Below are positions 43,052-52,183 of a stretch of DNA of 64,000 nucleotides, one piece after another. Within the stretch, counting starts at the first letter, position 1. Every line of letters begins with the position of its first letter. The notes under the pieces were generated by a model that saw only the letters and a program-made list of their open reading frames with translations, was not told the DNA's origin and did not search any database. The DNA comes from Nocardioides sp. Root682 (GTDB taxonomy: Bacteria; Actinomycetota; Actinomycetes; Propionibacteriales; Nocardioidaceae). The position numbers and the translations under genes are program-made. The stretch lies in the NCBI RefSeq assembly GCF_001427795.1, contig NZ_LMHJ01000001.1, positions 2,319,664 through 2,383,663 on the forward strand. Direction: 5' to 3'.

Positions 43052-44560
43052 TCAGGTGTGTTGCGGGAAGCCGAGGTTCAGACCGCCGTGCGAGGGGTCC
43101 AGCCAGCGCGAGGTCACCGCCTTCTCGCGGGTGAAGAACTCGACGCCCTGGGGGCCGTAGGCCTTGGCGTCACCGAAGAGCGAGGCCTTCCAGCCGCCGA
43201 ACGAGTGGTAGGCCACCGGGACCGGGATCGGGACGTTGATGCCGACCATGCCGACCTCCACCTCCCGCTGGAAACGCCGGGCCGCGCCGCCGTCGTTGGT
43301 GAAGATCGCGGTGCCGTTGCCGTACGGGCCGGCGTTGATCAACGCCACCCCGTCGGCGTACGACGCCACCCGGACCACGGAAAGGACCGGCCCGAAGATC
43401 TCGTCGATGTAGACGGTGGAGGTCGTCGGCACCTTGTCGATCAGCGTGGGGCCGAGCCAGAAGCCCTCGGCAGCACCGTCGATCTCGACCTCGCGCCCGT
43501 CGACGACGACCGTGGCGCCATCAGCGGCAGCGACGTCGAGGTAGCCCGCGACCTTGTCACGGTGCTCGCGGGTGATCAGCGGTCCCATGTCGCAGGACCG
43601 GCGACCGTCGCCGATCACCAGCTTGCCCATCCGGTCGCTGATCCGGCTGATCAGGTCGTCGGCGATCGGCTCGACGGCGACCACGACGGAGATCGCCATG
43701 CAGCGCTCGCCGGCCGAGCCGAACCCGGCGTTGACCGCGGAGTCCGCGACCAGGTCGAGGTCGGCGTCGGGCAGCACGAGCATGTGGTTCTTGGCGCCGC
43801 CGAGGGCCTGCACCCGCTTGCCGTGCGAGGTCGCCGTCTCGTAGACGTAGCGGGCGATCGGGGTCGAGCCGACGAACGAGATCGACGCGACGTCGGGGTG
43901 GGTGAGCAGTGCGTCCACCGCCTCCTTGTCGCCGTGCACGATGTTGAAGACACCGTCGGGCAGGCCGGCCTCCTTGAGGAGCTCGGCCATCCAGTTCGCG
44001 ACGCTCGGGTCCTTCTCGCTGGGCTTGAGGACCACGGTGTTCCCGGTCGCGATCGCGATCGGGAAGAACCACAGCGGCACCATCGCCGGGAAGTTGAACG
44101 GGCTGATGATGCCGACGACGCCGAGCGGCTCCTTGAGGGAGTAGACGTCGACGTCGGTCGAGACGTTCTGCGAGAACGCCCCCTTCGCCAGCTGCGGCAT
44201 CGCGCAGGCGAACTCGACGACCTCCAGCCCGCGGGCGACCTCACCGGCGGCGTCCGACAGCACCTTGCCGTGCTCGGAGGTCAGGATCGCGGCGAGCTCG
44301 TCCTTGCGGGAGTTGAGCAGCTCGCGGAACCCGAACAACACCTGCTGGCGACGGGTGATCGAGACCTGTCCCCAGCTCGCGAACGCCTCCTTCGCCACCG
44401 CGACGGCACGGCCGATGTCCTCGGCGCTGCCGTAGCGGACATGCTTGGAGACCTGTCCCAGCGCGGGGTCGTAGACGGGTCCCGTTCGGGGCGAGACGCC
44501 GGCATCGGGGCCGCCGGCGATCCAGTGGTCGAGAACGGGCAGTTGCGTGGTGTCAGACAT
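43052..44560 (-). CDS. mmsA: Methylmalonate-semialdehyde dehydrogenase (CoA-acylating)
   Basis: A 502-residue CoA-acylating ALDH that converts methylmalonate semialdehyde to propionyl-CoA and malonate semialdehyde to acetyl-CoA. The catalytic Cys is in SAGERCMAISVVV, the NAD region in PFNFPAMVPLWFFPIAIA and VLKPSEKDPS, and NHMLVLPDADLD is typical of MmsA, in which Asn replaces the catalytic Glu of other ALDHs. It is the last gene of the pyrimidine run, directly after the aminotransferase (0-bp gap). In the reductive pyrimidine pathway it takes the semialdehyde formed by transamination of beta-alanine or 3-aminoisobutyrate. Confidence 0.95.
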   Translation of the reverse strand: MSDTTQLPVLDHWIAGGPDAGVSPRTGPVYDPALGQVSKHVRYGSAEDIGRAVAVAKEAFASWGQVSITRRQQVLFGFRELLNSRKDELAAILTSEHGKVLSDAAGEVARGLEVVEFACAMPQLAKGAFSQNVSTDVDVYSLKEPLGVVGIISPFNFPAMVPLWFFPIAIATGNTVVLKPSEKDPSVANWMAELLKEAGLPDGVFNIVHGDKEAVDALLTHPDVASISFVGSTPIARYVYETATSHGKRVQALGGAKNHMLVLPDADLDLVADSAVNAGFGSAGERCMAISVVVAVEPIADDLISRISDRMGKLVIGDGRRSCDMGPLITREHRDKVAGYLDVAAADGATVVVDGREVEIDGAAEGFWLGPTLIDKVPTTSTVYIDEIFGPVLSVVRVASYADGVALINAGPYGNGTAIFTNDGGAARRFQREVEVGMVGINVPIPVPVAYHSFGGWKASLFGDAKAYGPQGVEFFTREKAVTSRWLDPSHGGLNLGFPQHT

Positions 44561-45874
44561 CTAGAGCTCCTCGTCGAGCAGGGTGAGTACGGCGTCGTAC
44601 GTCGCCAGGGCCTCGGCCACCTCGTCGGCGGTCACGACACAGGGCGGGACGACATGGATGCGGTTGTCGGCGGTGAAGGGGATCAGGCCACGGCCGAGCA
44701 GCTCGGCCTTGGCCCGCCCCATCAGCGCGGCGGGCAGGGGGGCGCGGGTCGCACGGTCGGCGACCAGCTCCACGGCCCAGAAGACTCCGGTGCCGCGGAC
44801 CTCGCCGATCACCGGGTGCTTGTCGGCAAGGACGTCCAGGCCGGGGCCGATCACCTCGGCACCGATCTTCTTCGCGTGCTCGACGATGCCCTCGCTCTCC
44901 ATGGCATCGATCGAGGCGACGATGGATGCGGCCGCAAGCGGGTGGCCGCTGTAGGTGAGCCCGCCGGGGAAGACCCGGTCGTCGAAGGTCTTCGCGATGA
45001 CATCGCTCAGCACCACGCCGCCGACGGGCACGTAGCCGGAGTTGACCCCCTTCGCGAACACGACGAGGTCCGGGGTGACGTCGAACGCGTCGAACGCGAA
45101 CCACTCCCCCGCCCGACCGAAGCCGGCCATCACCTCGTCGAGGATGAGCATGATCCCGTGCTCGTCGGCGAGGGCCCGCACGCCCGCGAGGTAGCCGGGC
45201 GGCGGCACCAGCACGCCCGCCGTACCGGGGATGGTCTCCAGCAGGATCGCGGCCACACTCTGCGGCCCCTCGCACTCGACCACCCGGCGCAGGTGGCGCA
45301 GCGCCCGCTCCGCCTCCTCCTCGGGCGTGGTGGACCAGAACTCCGACCGGTAGAGATAGGGACCGAACACGTGCACGTGTCCGCGCGCGTACTCGTTGGG
45401 CAGCCGTCGCCAGTCGCCCGTGGAGACGATCGCTGCCCCGGTGTTGCCGTGATAGGAGCGGTACGTCGACACGACCTTGTCGCGGCCCGTGTGCAGCCGC
45501 GCCATCCGGATGGCGTTCTCGTTGGCGTCGGCACCGCCGTTGGTGAAGAACACCTTGTTCATGCCCTCGGGGGCGCGCGCCGCGATCCTCCGGGCGGCCT
45601 CGCCACGGGTGAGGTTGGCGGTCGCCGGCCCGATCGTCGCCAGGGTGGCCGCCTGCTCCTGGATCCCCGCGACGACCGACGGGTGCTGGTGCCCGATGTT
45701 GACGTTGACCAGCTGGCTGGCGAAGTCGAGGTAGCTCCGGCCGGCGTGGTCCCAGACGCGGGTACCGAGACCCCCCGCGACGACGAGGGGCGCGAGCGCC
45801 GCCTGCGCGCTCCACGAGTGGAAGACGTGCTCGTGGTCGAGCTCCGTCGCGAGGGTGTCTCGGTCCTCGGACAT
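44561..45874 (-). CDS. Class III aminotransferase, probable beta-alanine/3-aminoisobutyrate transaminase
   Basis: A 437-residue PLP enzyme. PLP Lys in VVFAKGVNSGYVPVG; cofactor contacts in FTNGGADANENAIRMAR and LILDEVMAGFGRAGEWFAF; RGTGVFWAVELV near the C-terminus. The family includes omega-amino acid:pyruvate transaminases. Between an ABC importer and mmsA in this run, it most likely removes the amino group of beta-alanine or 3-aminoisobutyrate. Start ATG 45874 follows the lipoprotein stop by 2 bp. Confidence 0.9.
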   Translation of the reverse strand: MSEDRDTLATELDHEHVFHSWSAQAALAPLVVAGGLGTRVWDHAGRSYLDFASQLVNVNIGHQHPSVVAGIQEQAATLATIGPATANLTRGEAARRIAARAPEGMNKVFFTNGGADANENAIRMARLHTGRDKVVSTYRSYHGNTGAAIVSTGDWRRLPNEYARGHVHVFGPYLYRSEFWSTTPEEEAERALRHLRRVVECEGPQSVAAILLETIPGTAGVLVPPPGYLAGVRALADEHGIMLILDEVMAGFGRAGEWFAFDAFDVTPDLVVFAKGVNSGYVPVGGVVLSDVIAKTFDDRVFPGGLTYSGHPLAAASIVASIDAMESEGIVEHAKKIGAEVIGPGLDVLADKHPVIGEVRGTGVFWAVELVADRATRAPLPAALMGRAKAELLGRGLIPFTADNRIHVVPPCVVTADEVAEALATYDAVLTLLDEEL

Positions 45875-45876
45875 GG

Positions 45877-47061
45877 CTACTTGCCGCCTTCCTTGAGCTC
45901 GACCTCGATCGGCTTGAAGCCGGCGCCCTTGGTGTCCACGCCGTCCGCCTCGAGCTCGGCGAGTGCCTTCTCGACGTACTCGTTGGTGTGGGCCGAGGCC
46001 GGCGGTTCCTTGCTGATGATCGATGCGCCCGTCTCGTTCTTCGTGTGGAGCGCGATGTCGACGGTCTGCTTCCAGGCGGCGTCGTCGATGATCCCGACGC
46101 CGTTGGTGGAGGGCCACAGCAGCTTGTTGACCTCGTTGGTCATCCAGAGCTGGTGGCTGGTGCCGAGCTCGGAGCCCGACTCCGCCACGATCTTCGCGCC
46201 GTCCTCGGGGTTGTCGCGGACGAAGGCCCAGCCCTTGATGGAGGCCTTGATGAAGGCCACGGTCTGCGCCTCGTAGTCGGCGTCGGAGAGCTTCTCGGTC
46301 TGCGCCCAGATGGCGTCCTGGAGCATCGCGGAGCCGACGTCGTTCCAGTCGATGACGTTGAGGTCCGCAGGGGTGTAGAGCTTGCCCGTGTCCGGGTTCA
46401 CCGTCTCCAGCACCTGGGCGTACTCGTTGTAGGTCATCGCCTGCGCGGCATCGATGTCGCCGGCGAGGAAGGCGTTCATGTCGAACGCCTGCTGCACCAG
46501 GTTGATGTCACCGACACCGACCCCGGCCTCCTGCATGCCGGCGAAGAGCTCCCACTCGTTGCCGAAGCCCCAGCTGCCGACCGCCTTGCCCTTCAGGTCC
46601 GCGGGCTTGGTGATGTCCTTGTCCTTGAAGGAGATCTGGGTCGTGGCGCTGCGCTCGAAGATCTGCGCGACGTTCGTGATCTTGGCGCCCTGCTCGATCG
46701 AACCGAGGACCTTCGGCACCCACGAGATCGCGTAGTCGACGTCGCCGGACGCCAGCACGTCCTGCGGGACGATGTCGACACCGCCCTCGACGATCTTCAC
46801 GTCGAGACCCTCGTCGACGTAGAAGCACTCCGCGACCGCGGCGTAGTAGCCCGCGAACTGGGCCTGCGAGACCCACTGGAGCTGCAGCGACACCTCGTCC
46901 AGCTCATCCGCGTCCCGCGCCTCCTGGGTGCGCTCCGCGCAGTCCTTGTTGGCCGCGACGTCGACCTCCGAGGAGTTCTTCCCGTCGTCGCTCCCACATC
47001 CGGAGGCGACCAGTGCGAGGGCGGCAACGGCGACGCCCAGCTTCAGTGTTGGTTTCTTCAT
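45877..47061 (-). CDS. ABC importer substrate-binding lipoprotein, NMT1/THI5-like
   Basis: A 394-residue lipoprotein with lipobox LVASGC (Cys22). NMT1-like pattern: VSLQLQWVSQAQFAGYYAAV, GLDVKIVEGGVDIVPQDVLA, then FNEW-like GSWGFGNEWELFAG. These proteins bind pyrimidine-like ligands (HMP/thiamine precursors, riboflavin, pyrimidines). Next to dihydropyrimidinase genes, a pyrimidine, dihydropyrimidine or hydantoin ligand is likely. AGGAG lies 6 nt before ATG. Confidence 0.92.
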   Translation of the reverse strand: MKKPTLKLGVAVAALALVASGCGSDDGKNSSEVDVAANKDCAERTQEARDADELDEVSLQLQWVSQAQFAGYYAAVAECFYVDEGLDVKIVEGGVDIVPQDVLASGDVDYAISWVPKVLGSIEQGAKITNVAQIFERSATTQISFKDKDITKPADLKGKAVGSWGFGNEWELFAGMQEAGVGVGDINLVQQAFDMNAFLAGDIDAAQAMTYNEYAQVLETVNPDTGKLYTPADLNVIDWNDVGSAMLQDAIWAQTEKLSDADYEAQTVAFIKASIKGWAFVRDNPEDGAKIVAESGSELGTSHQLWMTNEVNKLLWPSTNGVGIIDDAAWKQTVDIALHTKNETGASIISKEPPASAHTNEYVEKALAELEADGVDTKGAGFKPIEVELKEGGK

Positions 47062-47106
47062 TGGATCTCCTGTTTTCCTCAGGGGGTTCCGAGACTCGGG
47101 GGGTGT

Positions 47107-47931
47107 TCAACCAGCGGTGGGACGGTGGTGGCGGGAGAACCACAGCTCGACGAGCAGGGTGACGACGTAGAAGAGCAGGCCGAGCACGATCGCTCCGGAC
47201 ACGTAGGCCCACGCCAGCGGGTAGTTGCTGCTGGCCGCCGACGAGGTGATCGACTTGCCGAGCCCGCCGATCGGGCCACCGAAGTACTCCGCGATCAGCG
47301 CCGCGATCACGGCCAGTGAGGACGCCACCCGCAGTCCCGTGAAGACGTACGGCGTCGCCGTCGGCAACGTGACGCTCCGGATCACCTGCAGCGGCCCGGC
47401 GGCGTAGGCGGTCATCAGGTCGCGATGGACGGCCTTCACCTGGCGCAGTCCGCGCAGGGTGTTGAGGTAGACCGGGATCGACACCGACAGGCCGGCCACG
47501 ATGATCCGGCCGGTGTCGACCGCGGCGCCGTACATCGAGTAGAGCACCGGGGCCAGCGCGACGATCGGGATCACCGCGAGGGCGGCGACCACAGGGGCGG
47601 CCATCTGGTCCAGGAACCGGAAGGTCCCGGCCAGCATCGCGCCGGCGACCCCGATCACCGCACCCGCCAGGGTGCCGATCAGGGCATTGCGACCGGTGAC
47701 CGTGGCGCCCTTGACGATGCTGTCGAAGTTGAGGGTGATCTGGTCCCAGATCGCGCTGGGCGCGGGCAGCACGAACGGCTCGATCTCGAGGGAGTCGACC
47801 AGCCACTCCCACGCCGCGATCGCCAGGACACCGACGACCAGCGGCGCCAGGACCGTGCTCCACCGCAGCTCGGCGATGGGCAGCCGGGCGCGGGTGTCCT
47901 TGGCGGGCGAGACCTGCGCGACGGTGGTCAT
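47107..47931 (-). CDS. ABC importer permease (NMT1-associated, copy 1)
   Basis: A 274-residue permease, about six helices. The EAA loop is DLMTAYAAGPLQVIRSVTLP. Starts with ATG overlapping the ATPase stop (ATGA). Related to SsuC/ThiX-type permeases. Confidence 0.92.
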   Translation of the reverse strand: MTTVAQVSPAKDTRARLPIAELRWSTVLAPLVVGVLAIAAWEWLVDSLEIEPFVLPAPSAIWDQITLNFDSIVKGATVTGRNALIGTLAGAVIGVAGAMLAGTFRFLDQMAAPVVAALAVIPIVALAPVLYSMYGAAVDTGRIIVAGLSVSIPVYLNTLRGLRQVKAVHRDLMTAYAAGPLQVIRSVTLPTATPYVFTGLRVASSLAVIAALIAEYFGGPIGGLGKSITSSAASSNYPLAWAYVSGAIVLGLLFYVVTLLVELWFSRHHRPTAG

Positions 47932-48761
47932 CGTGTGTCGACTCCTCGCGCAGCCACGGCCTGTTCCGGGGTGCCGTGCAGCAGGGCCCGCACCTCGCCG
48001 ACCGCGCGGAAGAAGCCCTCCTCGTCACGGGCGCCGGCCGAGCGGTCGTGGGCCGGGACCATGCCGTCGGCGCGGACGTCGACGACACCGGTGATCCGGC
48101 CGGGACGCGGCGACATCACCACCACCCGGTCGGACAGGAAGACCGCCTCGGGGATCGAGTGGGTCACGAAGAGGACGGCGGCGCCGGTCTCGGCGCAGAT
48201 CCGGACCAGCTCGTTCTGCATCCGCTCGCGGGTGATCTCGTCGAGCGCTCCGAAGGGTTCGTCCATCAGCAGCAGGCGCGGGCTCTCCGCCAGCGCGCGG
48301 GCGATGGCGACGCGCTGCTGCATCCCGCCCGACAGCTGGTCGGGGTGGCTCTTCGCGAAGTCGGTCAGGCCGATCAGCTCGAGGAGCTCCGCCACCCGCT
48401 GGCGCCGTACCTCGGCGGGGACGCCGTGCAGCTTGAGCGGCAGCTCGACGTTGCCGGCCACGGTGCGCCACGGCAGCAGGCCGGACTGCTGGAAGGCGAT
48501 GCCGTACTCCTGGTCCAGTCGGGCCTGGCGAGCCGTCTTGCCGAAGACCGTGATCGTCCCGGAGGTCGCGGCGTCGAGGTCCGCGACGAGCCGCAGCAGG
48601 GTGCTCTTGCCGCAACCACTGGGGCCGATCAGGGAGACGAACTCTCCGTCAGCGACCGTCAGGTCGACGTCCGTGAGCGCGTCGACCTGCTTGCGCCCCT
48701 TGCCGAAGATGCGGTGGACACCGCGCGCCTCGATCGCCGGGTCGGTCCCCAGATGGTTCAC
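47928..48761 (-). CDS. ABC importer ATP-binding protein (NitT/TauT type)
   Basis: A 277-residue ATPase of the nitrate/taurine/SsuB type. Walker A GPSGCGKSTLLR, signature LSGGMQQRVAIARAL, Walker B RLLLMDEPFGALDE, and VLFVTHSIPEAVFLSDRVVV. Its start overlaps the previous permease gene (ATGA), its stop overlaps the next permease (ATGA). Confidence 0.95.
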   Translation of the reverse strand: MNHLGTDPAIEARGVHRIFGKGRKQVDALTDVDLTVADGEFVSLIGPSGCGKSTLLRLVADLDAATSGTITVFGKTARQARLDQEYGIAFQQSGLLPWRTVAGNVELPLKLHGVPAEVRRQRVAELLELIGLTDFAKSHPDQLSGGMQQRVAIARALAESPRLLLMDEPFGALDEITRERMQNELVRICAETGAAVLFVTHSIPEAVFLSDRVVVMSPRPGRITGVVDVRADGMVPAHDRSAGARDEEGFFRAVGEVRALLHGTPEQAVAARGVDTR

Positions 48762-49639
48762 TGCGCGACTCCTGTCAGTCGGAACGGTCGGAGGGCCAGT
48801 CCCAGCAGGCCGATGGCGCCCGCAGCCACCAGGCCGATGGCGACGGCACCGAAGATGGGCGCCCAGGGCTTGGCCGGGTCACCACTGGCAGCGACGGCAT
48901 AGTCGATGACCATCCGGCCCAGGCCACCCTTGAGGCCGATCGAGACCTCGGCGACGACCGCGCCGATCACCGCGCTCGCGGCGCCGAGGCGCAGCGCCGG
49001 CAGCAGGTACGGCACGCTCGCCGGGATCCGCAGGGTCAGCAGGGTGCGCCACCAACCGATCCCGAAGGCACGCATCAGGTCGAGGTGCGTGGCCTCGGGC
49101 GACTTCAGTCCACGCAGCGCGCCGACGGCCACCGGGAAGAACGCGAGGTAGGCGGCGATCACGGCCACCGAGTCCTCGCTCGTCCACACGTGCCCACCGA
49201 TCTCGACGGCCGATCCCCAGCGCCGCACGAGCGGTGCGATCGCGATCAGCGGCACCGTCTGGCTCAGCACCACCCACGGCAGCAACGCCGACTCGATGAT
49301 GCGGAAGCGGCTCATCACCAGCGCGAGCAGCAGTCCGACGACCACACCGATCAGCCAGCCACGGGCTGCCAGTCCGAGCGAGAACATGCTGGCGTCGTAC
49401 ACCGTGGAGAAGGCGTCGGGGGCGCCGGCCAGCGAGGTCACCGGCTCGGTGAACCGCTGCAGCATCTCCCACGAGTGCGGCATCGCCAGGTCGGTCGTGC
49501 GCGGCAGGATCCGGGTGTCGCCGATCAGCACCCCCTGCTCCGGTCCGAGCGCCTTGTAGAGGTCCCAGCTCGCGACGACCGCGGCGACGCCGACAGCGCC
49601 CAGGATGACCGCGCGGAAACGGGTCCAGATCTGTGCCAA
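48758..49639 (-). CDS. ABC importer permease (NMT1-associated, copy 2)
   Basis: A 293-residue permease with six helices and EAA loop LDLMRAFGIGWWRTLLTLRI. Start TTG 49639 with GAAGG 7 nt upstream and 2 bp after the LLM gene stop; no ATG or GTG fits. Having two permease genes suggests a heterodimeric pore. Confidence 0.88.
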   Translation of the reverse strand: MAQIWTRFRAVILGAVGVAAVVASWDLYKALGPEQGVLIGDTRILPRTTDLAMPHSWEMLQRFTEPVTSLAGAPDAFSTVYDASMFSLGLAARGWLIGVVVGLLLALVMSRFRIIESALLPWVVLSQTVPLIAIAPLVRRWGSAVEIGGHVWTSEDSVAVIAAYLAFFPVAVGALRGLKSPEATHLDLMRAFGIGWWRTLLTLRIPASVPYLLPALRLGAASAVIGAVVAEVSIGLKGGLGRMVIDYAVAASGDPAKPWAPIFGAVAIGLVAAGAIGLLGLALRPFRLTGVAQ

Positions 49640-49641
49640 CG

Positions 49642-50664
49642 TCAGGCCTTCGCCGTCACGTGCTCGCGGAGTGCCGGCATGATCGACTCGCCGTAGAGAC
49701 GCAGGGTCTCCTCCTTGTTGTCGTGCTGGAGGTAGACGGCGAACTGGTCGACGCCGATGTCCTTGAGCTCCTTGAGCTTCGCGATGTGCTGCTCGGGGGT
49801 GCCGAGGATGCAGAACCGGTCGACGATCTCGTCGGGCACGAAGTCGACGTGGTCGTTGTCGGCCTTGCCGTGGGTGTTGTAGTCGTAGCCGGTCCGGCCC
49901 TTGATGTAGTCGACGAGGACCTTCGGGAACTCGCCGTCGTCGCCGTACTTCTCCACGATGTCGGCGATGTGGTTGCCGACCATCCCGCCGAACCAGCGCG
50001 TCTGGGAGCGCATGTGGTCCATCTGGTCCTCGCTGCCGACGTACGCCGGCGCGGCCACGCAGAAGGTCAGCGCATCGGGGTCGCGTCCGGCGTTGGAGGC
50101 CGCCGTCCTGACCTGCTCGATCATCCACTTCGCGACGTCGACGTCACCGAGCTGCAGGATGAACCCGTCGCCCGCCTCACCGGCGGCCTTGAGCGCCAGT
50201 GGCCCGTACGCCGCGATCCACACCTCGAGCGCGGAGGACCGCGCCCACGGGAACTGCAGGGTCGCGCCGTTGTGCTCGACCGGTCGGCAGTTGCCGAGCT
50301 CGCGGATCACGTGGGTGGCGTCGCGGACCTCCTTCAGCGTGCACGGCTTGCCGTTGAGCACGCGGACCGCCGAGTCACCGCGACCCATGCCGACCACGGT
50401 GCGGTTGCCGTACATCTCGTTGAGGGTGGCGAACACCGACGCCGTGACGGTCCAGTCCCGGGTGGCCGGGTTGGTCACCATCGGCCCGACGATGATCCGG
50501 TTCGTCTCGGCCAGGATCGCCGAGAAGATGACGTAGGGCTCCTGCCAGAGCAGGTGGGAGTCGAAGGTCCACACGTAGTCGAACCCGTGCTCCTCCGCCT
50601 GCTTCGCGAGACCGACGGTCCGCCAGGCCGGCGGGTTGGTCTGCAGTACGACACCGAAATCCAT
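49642..50664 (-). CDS. LLM class flavin/F420-dependent oxidoreductase
   Basis: A 340-residue luciferase-like protein. The N-terminus is MDFGVVLQTNPPAWRTVGLA with AEEHGFDYVWTFDSHLLWQE; later VVGMGRGDSAVRVLNG and WIAAYGPLALKAAGEAGDGF. This pattern fits F420- or FMN-dependent reductases of the subgroup often found beside hydantoinase genes. Its position in a pathway lacking a dihydropyrimidine dehydrogenase makes a redox step on a pyrimidine or its derivative plausible (inference). TTAGGAG precedes ATG 50664. Confidence 0.85.
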   Translation of the reverse strand: MDFGVVLQTNPPAWRTVGLAKQAEEHGFDYVWTFDSHLLWQEPYVIFSAILAETNRIIVGPMVTNPATRDWTVTASVFATLNEMYGNRTVVGMGRGDSAVRVLNGKPCTLKEVRDATHVIRELGNCRPVEHNGATLQFPWARSSALEVWIAAYGPLALKAAGEAGDGFILQLGDVDVAKWMIEQVRTAASNAGRDPDALTFCVAAPAYVGSEDQMDHMRSQTRWFGGMVGNHIADIVEKYGDDGEFPKVLVDYIKGRTGYDYNTHGKADNDHVDFVPDEIVDRFCILGTPEQHIAKLKELKDIGVDQFAVYLQHDNKEETLRLYGESIMPALREHVTAKA

Positions 50665-50701
50665 CTTCACTCCTAAGTTCGTCGACCAGCGGAACAAGTT
50701 C

Positions 50702-50739
50702 GTCGAGTAGCCGAGCCGCCAGGCGAGGCGTATCGAGAC
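50702..50739. repeat. REP-like palindrome 6
   Basis: GTCGAGTAGCCGAGCCGCC at the left, GGCGAGGCGTATCGAGAC at the right. It sits between dihydropyrimidinase and LLM genes, within the operon, and shares its ends with the copy at 20313. Confidence 0.7.
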
Positions 50740-50742
50740 GCG

Positions 50743-52173
50743 CTACACCAGGTACTGCGTCAGATCGCGCTTGAGGAACTGCCCGTGGCCCTTGGTCCCC
50801 TTGAACTGGCCGTCCTCCACGAGGACCGTGCCGCGGGAGATCGTGACGTCGACGTGGCCGTCGATCTCGAAGCCCTCCCACGCGGAGTGGTCCATGTTCA
50901 TGTGGTGCGTCCTGCCCTCACCGAGCCCGATGGAGGTGTGGCCGTTCGGGTCGTAGACGACGATGTCGGCGTCCGCGCCGGGCTGGATGACGCCCTTGCG
51001 CCCGTAGAGCCCGAACATCCGCGCCGGGGTGGTGGCGATCAGCTCCACCCACCGCGACAGGGAGATCCGGCCGTCGACGACGCCCTGGTAGAGCAGGTCG
51101 ACGCGGTGCTCGATCGACCCGATGCCGTTGGGGATCGCCCGGAAGTCGTCCTTGCCGAGCTCCTTCTGGTCCTTCATGCAGAACGGGCAGTGGTCGGTCG
51201 ACACCATCTGCAGGTCGTTGGTGCGCAGGCCCTGCCACATCGCCTCGAGGTGGCCCTCCTCCTCCGAGCGCAGAGGCGTCGAGCAGACCCACTTGGCGCC
51301 TTCGAAGTCGCCCCACTCCTCGCTCCGTGCCCCGAGCTGCTTCTCGAGGGAGAGGTAGAGGTACTGCGGACAGGTCTCGCCGAAGACGTTCTTGCCCTTG
51401 TCGCGCGCCCACGCCACCTGCTCGACGGCCTGTTTCGCGCTCATGTGGACGATGTACAGCGGCGCCCCGGTGAGGTCGCTCAGCATGATCGCGCGGTGCG
51501 TGGCCTCCTCCTCCATCTGCCAGGCGCGCGCAATGCCGTGGAAGTACGGCCCGGTCTTGCCGGCCTCTGCGAGCTGCGCGGCGAGGACGTCGATCGCCGG
51601 ACCGTTCTCGGCGTGCATCATCGTCATCAGCCCGAGCTCACGGGCCTTCTGCATGGCGCGCAGGATCTGCGCGTCGTCGCTGTAGAAGACGCCGGGGTAG
51701 GCCATGAAGAGCTTGTACGACGTGATGCCCTCGTCGATCAGCCCGTCCATCGCCTTCAGGGAGTCGTCGTCGACGCCGCCGATGATCTGGTGGAAGCCGT
51801 AGTCGATCGCGCAGTTGCCGGCCGCGAGCTCGTGCCAGTGGGCCAGGCCGTCCTGCACCCGCTCGCCCGTCTTCTGGACCGCGAAGTCGATGATCGACGT
51901 CGTGCCACCCCACGCGGCGGCCGTCGTACCGGTCTCGAAGGTGTCGCTGGCCTGGGTGCCGCCGAAGGGCAGCTGCATGTGGGTGTGCGCGTCGATGCCG
52001 CCGGGGATGACGTACTTCCCGGTCGCGTCGATGACCTTGTCGGCGGCGATCGCCCCGAGCGGCTCGGTGCCGGGCGTGAGCAGCGCGACGATCTTCTCGC
52101 CGTCCACGAGGACGTCGGCGACTACGGTGCCGGTCGCGTTCACGACCGTGCCGCCCTTGATCAGGATGGTCAT
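50743..52173 (-). CDS. hydA: Dihydropyrimidinase / D-hydantoinase
   Basis: A 476-residue cyclic amidohydrolase that opens dihydrouracil, dihydrothymine or hydantoin. Metal ligands: GGIDAHTHMQLPFGG (HxH), carbamylated Lys in SYKLFMAYPG, His in MMHAENG and HMSAKQA, Asp in TDHCPF. The C-terminal beta part IISRGTVLVEDG-like is typical. Its start is 10 bp after the beta-ureidopropionase stop. Confidence 0.95.
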   Translation of the reverse strand: MTILIKGGTVVNATGTVVADVLVDGEKIVALLTPGTEPLGAIAADKVIDATGKYVIPGGIDAHTHMQLPFGGTQASDTFETGTTAAAWGGTTSIIDFAVQKTGERVQDGLAHWHELAAGNCAIDYGFHQIIGGVDDDSLKAMDGLIDEGITSYKLFMAYPGVFYSDDAQILRAMQKARELGLMTMMHAENGPAIDVLAAQLAEAGKTGPYFHGIARAWQMEEEATHRAIMLSDLTGAPLYIVHMSAKQAVEQVAWARDKGKNVFGETCPQYLYLSLEKQLGARSEEWGDFEGAKWVCSTPLRSEEEGHLEAMWQGLRTNDLQMVSTDHCPFCMKDQKELGKDDFRAIPNGIGSIEHRVDLLYQGVVDGRISLSRWVELIATTPARMFGLYGRKGVIQPGADADIVVYDPNGHTSIGLGEGRTHHMNMDHSAWEGFEIDGHVDVTISRGTVLVEDGQFKGTKGHGQFLKRDLTQYLV

Positions 52174-52183
52174 GGTTTCCCCC

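Noticed and set aside
40898..46276. A 1792-codon open frame on the plus strand
   Set aside because: It runs antisense to the ABC genes, mmsA and the aminotransferase and shows no domain pattern. It is an artefact of few stop codons at high GC.
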